Part shown: positions 7,601-12,519 of the stretch, one piece after another
Position numbering within the stretch: the stretch's first letter is position 1
Layout: each line of letters starts with the position of its first letter
Assembly (NCBI GenBank): GCA_050694215.1
Contig: JBOGXB010000058.1
Coordinates: 1 to 12,519 of the forward strand
Length of the DNA: 12,519 nucleotides
Source of the DNA: JBOGXB01 sp050694215
Lineage (GTDB): Bacteria; Actinomycetota; CADDZG01; WHSQ01
Direction of reading: 5' to 3'
Made by a program: the position numbers and the translations under genes
Notes under the pieces: model-generated
Seen by the model: only the letters and a program-made list of their open reading frames with translations
The model's database searches: none
Told to the model about the DNA's origin: nothing

Positions 7601-8283
7601 ACTGACACCGAGCCCCGCTCCAGCACGTGATCGAGCATCGAGGAGAGTACGAGAGCGCCGTGAGTCGAGCCGAGAAGAGCCTCGCTAGCACGCTCCGGAT
7701 GAGGCATCATCCCGAGCACGTTGCGGTCCTCGTTCACGATTCCTGCAACATCGTCCAGCGACCCGTTCGGGTTGTCCACGTAACGGAAGACGATCTGGTC
7801 GTTGCTCCGAAGGCGTTCCAACTCGTCCCTTTCGCAGTACCAGTTGCCTTCGAAGTGATTGATGGGTATTCGCAGGAGATCTCCAACGGAAGTCGCCGAG
7901 GTGAAGGGTGACTCTGGGTTCTCGACACGGAGATCAGTCCACATGCACCGGAACTTGAGCCCCGAATTCTTTCGCATGGCTCCGGGCAAGAGCCCTGCCT
8001 CGCACAGGATCTGGAACCCGTTGCAGATCCCGATGAGCAGCCCTCCGCCGTCGGCATGCGCCTTCACCGCATCCATCACCGGCGAGAACCGCGCGATGGC
8101 TCCGGTTCTCAGGTAGTCGCCGTGAGCGAAACCGCCCGGCAGGACGACTATGTCCGAGCGCGGCAGCCTCTCGCTCGCGTGCCACACAAGCTCCACGTCG
8201 GCGCCGAGCCCCCGGAAAGCCGTTCGCACGTCGAGCTCGCAGTTCGAGCCGGGGAACACCACGATGGATACGCGGGCGCTCAC
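7597..8283 (-). CDS. purQ: Phosphoribosylformylglycinamidine synthase, glutamine amidotransferase subunit
   Basis: The class I glutaminase that supplies ammonia to PurL. Translated from GTG at 8283 it is 228 residues, the normal length. It begins SARVSIVVFPGSNCELD, the conserved PurQ N-terminus. The nucleophile is Cys87 in GICNGFQIL, and the His195/Glu197 pair lies in MMPHPERAS. GGFAHGDYLRTGAIAR (51-66) is a further PurQ signature. The open frame extends to an ATG at 8337, but that would add 18 non-conserved residues inside purS. The GTG instead makes a GTGA overlap with the purS stop, the same junction seen elsewhere in this operon. No good SD is visible, so translational coupling to purS is likely, consistent with stoichiometric assembly of the complex. 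Confidence 0.96.
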   Translation of the reverse strand: MSARVSIVVFPGSNCELDVRTAFRGLGADVELVWHASERLPRSDIVVLPGGFAHGDYLRTGAIARFSPVMDAVKAHADGGGLLIGICNGFQILCEAGLLPGAMRKNSGLKFRCMWTDLRVENPESPFTSATSVGDLLRIPINHFEGNWYCERDELERLRSNDQIVFRYVDNPNGSLDDVAGIVNEDRNVLGMMPHPERASEALLGSTHGALVLSSMLDHVLERGSVSV

Positions 8284-8525
8284 TCCACGATCACCTCGAA
8301 TGACTCGATCACCGGATTGGCCAGTAGCCGGCGGCACATCTCCTCGACCCTGGAGCGGGCTTCGTCGGCCGTCGACGCCTCGATCTCAAGATCGATTCGC
8401 TTACCAACGCGAACTCCACGGACGCCCTCGTAGCCCAGCGCCGGCAGCGCTCGTTCGATCGTCAGGCCTTGAGGATCCGAGATGCCGTCCTTCAGCATGA
8501 CGTTCACCGAAGCGGTGTAGGGCAT
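8280..8525 (-). CDS. purS: Phosphoribosylformylglycinamidine synthase subunit PurS
   Basis: The small dimeric subunit (81 residues, normal family length of about 80-90) that brings PurQ and PurL together and is thought to aid ammonia transfer. It shows the typical ferredoxin-like PurS pattern: ASVNVMLKDGISDPQG at the start, then a central GVRVGKRIDLEI strand, and a C-terminal MCRRLLANPVIESFEV segment. The ATG at 8525 is chosen over the longer in-frame opening to 8588 because the MPYTASV start matches the family. An AGAGG SD inside a G-rich tract lies at proper spacing. The start overlaps the 3' end of the membrane-protein gene by 22 bp, and the stop overlaps purQ by 4 bp. Confidence 0.95.
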   Translation of the reverse strand: MPYTASVNVMLKDGISDPQGLTIERALPALGYEGVRGVRVGKRIDLEIEASTADEARSRVEEMCRRLLANPVIESFEVIVE

Positions 8526-9250
8526 GCCCCCCCCTCTGGTGCGAACAGGGTGAGAGCGGCGAGCACCCCAACAACGAGCAAGAGACACAGCGTGGCCGCG
8601 GCAGCACCAGCACCGGCTCTAACCGTCGACAGCTCCGCGACCACCTCCATCCCGCGCACGAGCAAGAAGAGTGACCAGACGGCCAGCGACACACTGAGCG
8701 CAATCGAGAATGCGGCCCAGGCCGTCGACAGGGGATCTCCAAGCGAGCTGGTCGTAAACGTGTCCGTCCCGACGATCGCAAGATCCAACGGGAGCAGTAC
8801 GGCTAGAGCAAAGACCTGCGGGAGCAAAGCGGTGCCCCACACGAGTCGTAACCCTGCAGAGGAACCAGAGCCTCGCAGCTTGCGCGCGACCGATGGGCCG
8901 GCAGCGCCCCAAACGGCGAAGGCGATGAGCGCGAGCAAAGCACCCAGCACCAGTGTTGCGGCGAGGTAGCCCGCCACCCGATCGCCGGCACAAACCTCGC
9001 GCATCCCGACGAGCGCTCCGATCTTCAGCCAGAGGGACGCCAAGGAGGCGCCGCCGATCGCGGTCAGAATCACGGGCGCCCATCCTTCCGCGGGCCGGCG
9101 ACCCGCTCGCGAGCGTCGCTCCGCAGTCCGCAACGCGCTCAAGAATCCATCAGTGGGTGAGAGAAGGATCGAACGAAGGGTCAGGCCGAGCTTGGCCGAG
9201 TGACGCGCATCCCTCCTCGTCATCGGGCCCCCGAGCTCGGACCTGCTCAC
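8504..9250 (-). CDS. Multi-pass membrane protein, probably Yip1-like
   Basis: I recognise no named gene here. The 248-residue product has a basic cytoplasmic N-terminus (about 1-55), with an LLSPTDGFLSALR segment reminiscent of the start of Yip1-domain (PF04893) proteins. About five hydrophobic spans follow near 58-82, 92-117, 138-161, 177-200 and 212-236. The GLRLVWGTALLPQVFAL stretch before the third span and WSLFLLVRGMEVV at the end of the fourth also fit the Yip1 pattern, but this is by eye. The start is GTG at 9250, forming a GTGA overlap with the purC stop; an ATG at 9223 (residue 10) is the alternative. The gene sits between purC and purS and overlaps purS by 22 bp, so it is cotranscribed with purine biosynthesis. 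Its function is unknown; Yip1-like bacterial proteins have no single defined role. Confidence 0.8.
   Translation of the reverse strand: MSRSELGGPMTRRDARHSAKLGLTLRSILLSPTDGFLSALRTAERRSRAGRRPAEGWAPVILTAIGGASLASLWLKIGALVGMREVCAGDRVAGYLAATLVLGALLALIAFAVWGAAGPSVARKLRGSGSSAGLRLVWGTALLPQVFALAVLLPLDLAIVGTDTFTTSSLGDPLSTAWAAFSIALSVSLAVWSLFLLVRGMEVVAELSTVRAGAGAAAATLCLLLVVGVLAALTLFAPEGGACPTPLR
8526..8537 (-). promoter_or_regulatory. Ribosome binding site of purS embedded in a G8 homopolymer
   Basis: Read on the minus strand, AGA is followed by eight G and one C just before the purS ATG. The AGAGG part gives an SD with about 7 nt to the ATG. The same bases encode the Glu-Gly-Gly-Ala codons near the C-terminus of the overlapping membrane-protein gene. 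The run of eight identical bases is the longest I noticed in the window. Confidence 0.6.
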
Positions 9251-10137
9251 GCAGAGACCTGCTCGAGCCAGTCCGTAAAGAGCCCCCCGCTGACCCGCTC
9301 GTACGCCTCGATGTAGCGATCCCGGGTCGCCTTGACGATGTCTGCAGGAAGCTCAGGAGGAGGGGGGGAGTGATCCCAACCTGAATCGTCGAGCCAGTCG
9401 CGTACGTATTGCTTGTCGAAGCTCGGTTGAGGGCCTCCTGGTTCGTAGAGATCGCGCGGCCAGAACCGGCTTGAGTCCGGCGTAAGAGCCTCGTCGATCA
9501 GGAGGACCTCGCCGTCGAGGGTTCCGAACTCGAACTTCGTGTCCGCGATGATGACGCCACGGTCGAGAGCGACCTCAGCCGCCCTCCTGTAGATCGCGAG
9601 CGCGTGGGCGCGTGCCGTGTGATAGACGTCTGCGCCTGCTATCTCCGCAGCACGAGCCTCCGTGATGTTCTCGTCATGGCCTGAGGTGGCCTTCGTGGCC
9701 GGCGTCAGGATCGGCTCGGGAAGCCGATCGGATTCATCGAGGCCGGCGGGGAGCTGGTGGCCGCACACCGTCCCCGACTCCCGGTACTCCCTCCACCCGG
9801 AGCCGGACAGGTAGCCGCGCACCACGAACTCGATCGCCACCGGCTCGGCTCGCACACACAGCATCCCTCGGCCGGGAAGGTCGTCGATCCCCACGTCTGG
9901 CAGGTCACTCTCATTCACCGACAGGCGATGGTTTGGGCAGATCGAAGCCGTCTCGTCGAACCAGTAGTTGGAGAGGCCGGTCAGCACCTTGCCCTTCTCG
10001 GGGATCGCTTGGGGCAGGACGACGTCGTAGGCGCTGATCCGGTCCGACGCGACCAGGAGGAGCCGGTCGGCCCCCACCTCGAACAGCTCCCGCACCTTGC
10101 CGGAGCCGACATGCCGGACCTTAGCCAACTGGCTCAC
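9247..10137 (-). CDS. purC: Phosphoribosylaminoimidazole-succinocarboxamide synthase (SAICAR synthetase)
   Basis: Ligates aspartate to CAIR with ATP to form SAICAR. At 296 residues it is the longer SAICAR synthetase type, compared with about 235-240 in Bacillus and E. coli. Clear motifs are GSGKVRELFE (11-20), the nucleotide-binding start; ASDRISAYDVVLP (30-42); VVRGYLSGSGWREY (105-118); ADTKFEFG (198-205); and LIDEALTPDSSRFWP (213-227). SPPPPELP near 250-265 is the usual proline-rich motif before the last helix. The GTG at 10137 forms a GTGA overlap with the purB stop, and GAGGAG in the purB end is a good SD for it. The downstream membrane-protein gene starts in another GTGA overlap. Confidence 0.97.
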   Translation of the reverse strand: MSQLAKVRHVGSGKVRELFEVGADRLLLVASDRISAYDVVLPQAIPEKGKVLTGLSNYWFDETASICPNHRLSVNESDLPDVGIDDLPGRGMLCVRAEPVAIEFVVRGYLSGSGWREYRESGTVCGHQLPAGLDESDRLPEPILTPATKATSGHDENITEARAAEIAGADVYHTARAHALAIYRRAAEVALDRGVIIADTKFEFGTLDGEVLLIDEALTPDSSRFWPRDLYEPGGPQPSFDKQYVRDWLDDSGWDHSPPPPELPADIVKATRDRYIEAYERVSGGLFTDWLEQVSA

Positions 10138-11432
10138 AGCTCCTCTAACCGACCGATGATCTCTTTCGCGCCTTCAAGATAACGACCCGAGTCGAAACAA
10201 GCCTCGATTTCGTCAGGATCCAGATGCTCGGTTACCTCAGGATCCGATTTCAACAGCTCTCTGAGAGGCCGGCCCTCGTCCCATGCCGTCATCGCGTTGC
10301 GATGGACGAGCGCGTATGCGTCCTCTCTCTGCAGCGACCCCGCGGCCAGGAGAGCCGTGAGGACGCTCTGAGAGTGGACGAGGCCCTGGGAGGCCTCCAG
10401 GTTCGCCTCCATCCGGTCCGAATAGACCGTCATCCCCTCGACGACCCAGCGCATCCTGTCGAGCATGTAGTCGAGAAGGATGCAAGCGTCGCCGAGGGTC
10501 ACTCGTTCGACGGAGGAGTGGGAGATGTCGCGCTCGTGCCACAGCGCGATGTTCTCGAGACCGGTGAGGGCGTAGGCGCGCAGAAGCCGGGCGAGGCCGC
10601 ATATCCGCTCGCAAACCACCGGATTGCGCTTGTGGGGCATCGCCGAGGACCCCTTCTGGCCCTTCCCAAAGGGCTCCTCCACCTCCCGCACCTCAGTGCG
10701 CTGAAGATGCCTGATCTCCTGAGCGAAACGCTCCAGCGACGCTCCTGTCGTCGCGATCGCGCCCAGGAGCTCCGCATGCCGATCGCGGGGGACGACCTGG
10801 CTGGCGGCGTCCTCGGCCGTGAGCCCCAGCCGGTCGCATACGTAGGCCTCCACCTCGCTTGGAAGCTGGGAGTACGTGCCGACGGCACCCGAGAGCTTCC
10901 CCACCGCGACCTGGTCACGTGCTCGGCGCAGGCGCTCTCGGTCGCGAACGAGCTCGAATACCCATCCGGCAAGCTTCACCCCGAACGTCGTGGGCTCCGC
11001 GTGGACCCCGTGGGTCCTCCCGGCCATGATCGTGCCGCGATGCTCCAGGGCTCGCTTTCGAATCGACTCGGTTAACAGGCCCACCCCCTCCAGCAGCAGG
11101 TCACCTGCATCACGCAGGGCAACGGCGGTGGCCGTGTCGACGATGTCGGATGACGTCATTCCGAAGTGAATGTGGCGGCCGGAGTCGCCCACGTTCTCCC
11201 GTACGTTCTCGACGAACGCCACGACATCGTGATGCCTGGTGGCCTCGATCTCCTCGATGCGGCCGACGTCGAAGGCGGCCCTCTCTTTGATGGTGGTCAG
11301 GTCCTCGACCGGGACCGCGCCTAGGCGGACGCGCGCCTCCACGGCGAGGATCTCGATCTCGAGCCAGCGCGAGAACTTGGCCCGGTCGGAGAAGATCGCC
11401 GCCATCTCCTCGCGGCTGTAGCGGGATATCAC
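10134..11432 (-). CDS. purB: Adenylosuccinate lyase
   Basis: Cleaves fumarate from SAICAR (the step after PurC) and from adenylosuccinate (to AMP). The 432-residue length is typical of the Bacillus-like branch. Conserved elements are His67/His68 in RHHDV, His89 and the TSSD motif (HIHFGMTSSD), His141 in GRTHGVHAEP, and the signature loop KGSSAMPHKRNP with catalytic Ser262/263. The start chosen is GTG at 11432, giving a normal N-terminus (SRYSREEMAAIF); the next in-frame ATG is at 11405. An AGGA lies upstream at SD distance, and the same bases form a TAGGAT hexamer at -12 to -7, so the mRNA may instead be leaderless. It appears to be the first gene of the minus-strand operon, since the next gene upstream is divergent. 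Confidence 0.96.
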   Translation of the reverse strand: MISRYSREEMAAIFSDRAKFSRWLEIEILAVEARVRLGAVPVEDLTTIKERAAFDVGRIEEIEATRHHDVVAFVENVRENVGDSGRHIHFGMTSSDIVDTATAVALRDAGDLLLEGVGLLTESIRKRALEHRGTIMAGRTHGVHAEPTTFGVKLAGWVFELVRDRERLRRARDQVAVGKLSGAVGTYSQLPSEVEAYVCDRLGLTAEDAASQVVPRDRHAELLGAIATTGASLERFAQEIRHLQRTEVREVEEPFGKGQKGSSAMPHKRNPVVCERICGLARLLRAYALTGLENIALWHERDISHSSVERVTLGDACILLDYMLDRMRWVVEGMTVYSDRMEANLEASQGLVHSQSVLTALLAAGSLQREDAYALVHRNAMTAWDEGRPLRELLKSDPEVTEHLDPDEIEACFDSGRYLEGAKEIIGRLEEL

Positions 11433-11438
11433 CCACTC

Positions 11439-11444
11439 ATCCTA
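11439..11444 (-). promoter_or_regulatory. Candidate -10 element (TAGGAT) for a leaderless purB operon transcript
   Basis: On the minus strand TAGGAT is followed by exactly 6 nt and then the purB GTG. If transcription starts at the G of GTG, the hexamer occupies -12 to -7 and matches TANNNT, the -10 form of leaderless genes in Actinobacteria and Deinococcus. No TTGACA-like -35 is evident. The competing reading is that its AGGA is an ordinary Shine-Dalgarno sequence. In that case the promoter would lie further upstream, inside the methyltransferase gene. Confidence 0.4.
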
Positions 11445-11464
11445 CTGAGGGGGCCGGGGTCTTC

Positions 11465-11470
11465 TAGGGT
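11465..11470 (+). promoter_or_regulatory. Candidate -10 element (TAGGGT) for a leaderless methyltransferase transcript
   Basis: TAGGGT is followed by exactly 6 nt and then the ATG at 11477, so a transcript starting at that A would be leaderless with the hexamer at -12 to -7. The geometry mirrors the element in front of purB on the other strand. No clear -35 is present. AGGG could also act as a weak SD, in which case this would not be a promoter element. Confidence 0.4.
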
Positions 11471-11476
11471 GACTCG

Positions 11477-12265
11477 ATGACCGCTCAGAAGTCCATCTCG
11501 TTCGATCGCGCCGCGACTTACTACGACACGACCCGCGGCCTGACGCCTGGGGCAATGAAGAAGGTGGTCGGCTTGCTCACGGAGGAGATCGCCGGGAGAG
11601 GGCCCTGTCTCGAGGTCGGCATCGGCACGGGACGGATCGGGTTGACGCTGGAGGAAGCCGGGGTAGACGTGGCCGGCGTGGATCTGTCGGCCGCGATGTT
11701 GGGAACGTTGGTGAAGAAGGCAGGAGGGTCGCCTCCCTTCCCGCTTGCAGTCGCAGATGCGACTCGACTCCCCTTCCCCGACGCGACCTTCGAGGTCTGT
11801 CTCGCGTGTCACGTTTTCCACCTGATCCCGGAGTGGAAGAGCGCGCTCAGGGAGATGGCCAGAGTGCTCCGCCCTCACGGGACGATCCTCGTCGATCCCG
11901 GATCGGCATCCGAAGCCGAGAATGAGCGCGAGCAGGTCATGGACGAGTTCGCGCGGCTCGCCGGCTACTCGAACGAGCGCGCGGGCGTCAAGGACGGAGG
12001 TGAGATCGACGAGGAGATGAGGTCGCGGGGCGCGGTCGTGAGACTGCTGCCCGCGGTGTCCGATGAGAAGAGGGGCAGCCTCGAGGAGCTGATTCACGGC
12101 CTCGAGAAGGGCATCTACTCCATCACGTGGCAGGCGAGCGATCTCGCGCTCCGTGCTGCCGGCCGGGCCGTGAGGCCGTGGGCGCGTAGGCGCTTCGGAG
12201 AGCTGACCGAGGTCGGCTCGTGGGAGTGGACCGTCCAGTGGAGGGCGTACGAGCTCCCCGGCTGA
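11477..12265 (+). CDS. Class I SAM-dependent methyltransferase (Methyltransf_11-like)
   Basis: A 262-residue protein with a Rossmann-type methyltransferase domain. Motif I is LEVGIGTGRIG (45-55). The acidic end of beta-2 is in GVDLSAAML (67-75), followed by the VADATRLPFPDATFEVCLA region (92-110). HLIPEWKSALREMARVLRPHG (115-135) is typical of Methyltransf_11 small-molecule enzymes of the UbiE type. The N-terminal FDRAATYYDTTRG also fits that family. The C-terminal 100 or so residues, with an R/W-rich end, form a variable substrate domain. The substrate cannot be told from the sequence. It is transcribed divergently from purB across only 44 bp. Nothing in it suggests a purine role, and its base composition resembles its neighbours. 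The ATG at 11477 is the only start that fits the family N-terminus. Confidence 0.88.
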   Translation: MTAQKSISFDRAATYYDTTRGLTPGAMKKVVGLLTEEIAGRGPCLEVGIGTGRIGLTLEEAGVDVAGVDLSAAMLGTLVKKAGGSPPFPLAVADATRLPFPDATFEVCLACHVFHLIPEWKSALREMARVLRPHGTILVDPGSASEAENEREQVMDEFARLAGYSNERAGVKDGGEIDEEMRSRGAVVRLLPAVSDEKRGSLEELIHGLEKGIYSITWQASDLALRAAGRAVRPWARRRFGELTEVGSWEWTVQWRAYELPG

Positions 12266-12519
12266 AGCGCAGCGATCGAGCGCCGGTCGCGGGCCGACCT
12301 ACAGGCACTTCTTTGCGCCCTCGCCCCGGCGTTCGGGGTCGATCGCCGTTGCTGGGTTCCCGAAGCTGAGCAGCGCCTTCGCCGCTTCGTCACTCGGCGT
12401 TGCCGAGGTAGGGACCGGTCAGCTTGCCCGCATCGTCGAGCGTGAACCTACTCCGCCATTAGCAGCATAACGCGAGGGAGGGGGCTTGCCGCAAGCGACC
12501 CAAATGTGCTGACCATGAC
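12266..12519. other. Right-end region with small inverted repeats and no convincing gene
   Basis: No open frame here looks like a conserved protein. Small perfect inverted repeats are CTCGGC/GCCGAG around a 3-nt loop at 12393-12407, GCTTG/CAAGC at 12484-12496, and a 5-bp CCCCG/CGGGG hairpin near 12324-12338. None is followed by a T-run, so termination after the methyltransferase gene is possible but not shown. On the minus strand, a stop-bounded segment at 12390-12458 would read FTLDDAGKLTGPYLGNAE before a stop. This is protein-like but too short to call. An ATG on the plus strand at 12515 could begin a gene that lies mainly outside the window. Confidence 0.3.

Noticed and set aside
8284..8337. 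Longer PurQ start at 8337
   Set aside because: Would read through purS coding sequence and add residues not found in PurQ; the GTG at 8283 gives the usual N-terminus and a GTGA overlap.
9361..9368. G7 run on the plus strand inside purC as a slippery site
   Set aside because: It encodes the conserved proline-rich SPPPELP-type motif of SAICAR synthetase, so it is explained by protein sequence.
10224..11075. Plus-strand open frame of 283 codons inside purB
   Set aside because: Antisense to purB; long only because stops are rare in GC-rich mirror frames.
11433..11476. Purine riboswitch or PurR box upstream of purB
   Set aside because: The 44-bp spacer is too short for a riboswitch and shows no aptamer-like conserved sequence or operator palindrome.
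11429..12097. Minus-strand open frame of 222 codons
   Set aside because: Fully antisense to the well-supported methyltransferase gene and without family motifs.
12115..12393. Minus-strand open frame of 92 codons over the methyltransferase end
   Set aside because: Mostly antisense to the methyltransferase, very rich in Arg/Ser/Ala with no recognisable motif; typical of high-GC antisense frames.

Overview
The window reads as ordinary GC-rich bacterial chromosome. It carries two housekeeping clusters that converge, plus a divergent methyltransferase gene at the right end. Frequent GTG starts, 4-bp GTGA gene overlaps, the small PurL with separate PurS and PurQ subunits, the cysteine-bearing (4Fe-4S type) PurF and possible TANNNT leaderless promoters fit a high-GC Gram-positive (Actinomycetota-like) genome. 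That placement is an inference; no rRNA or other taxonomic marker is present.

Left part, plus strand (1-2591): three genes of a branched-chain 2-oxoacid / pyruvate dehydrogenase complex. They are the C-terminal part of E1 alpha (cut by the window edge), E1 beta and a single-lipoyl-domain E2 acyltransferase. E1 alpha/E1 beta overlap by 4 bp and E1 beta/E2 by 1 bp, so they look like one translationally coupled operon. No E3 (dihydrolipoamide dehydrogenase) gene follows. The 82-bp gap after E2 holds an imperfect hairpin that may terminate transcription from both sides.

Middle, minus strand (11432 down to 2674): a nine-gene run in the order purB, purC, a Yip1-like membrane protein, purS, purQ, purL, purF, a standalone CheY-like receiver, and a PaaG-like enoyl-CoA hydratase/isomerase. 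The pur genes cover PRPP amidation (PurF), FGAM synthesis (PurS/Q/L), SAICAR synthesis (PurC) and adenylosuccinate lyase (PurB, two steps). Four junctions are the same GTGA overlap, and the other gaps are a 22-bp overlap, 3 bp, an 8-bp overlap and 9 bp. The cluster is therefore almost certainly cotranscribed. The membrane protein, the receiver and the isomerase are not purine enzymes and are its unusual cargo.

Right end (11433-12519): a 44-bp divergent spacer separates purB from a class I SAM-dependent methyltransferase on the plus strand. Each gene has a TAGGRT hexamer exactly 6 nt before its start codon. These may be a back-to-back pair of leaderless promoters or simply Shine-Dalgarno sequences. 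The last 254 bp hold small inverted repeats and no convincing gene.

I saw no tRNA or rRNA genes, IS elements, CRISPR arrays, riboswitches or phage genes. No clearly new defence or mobile system is visible. The points worth a second look concern regulation and operon content.
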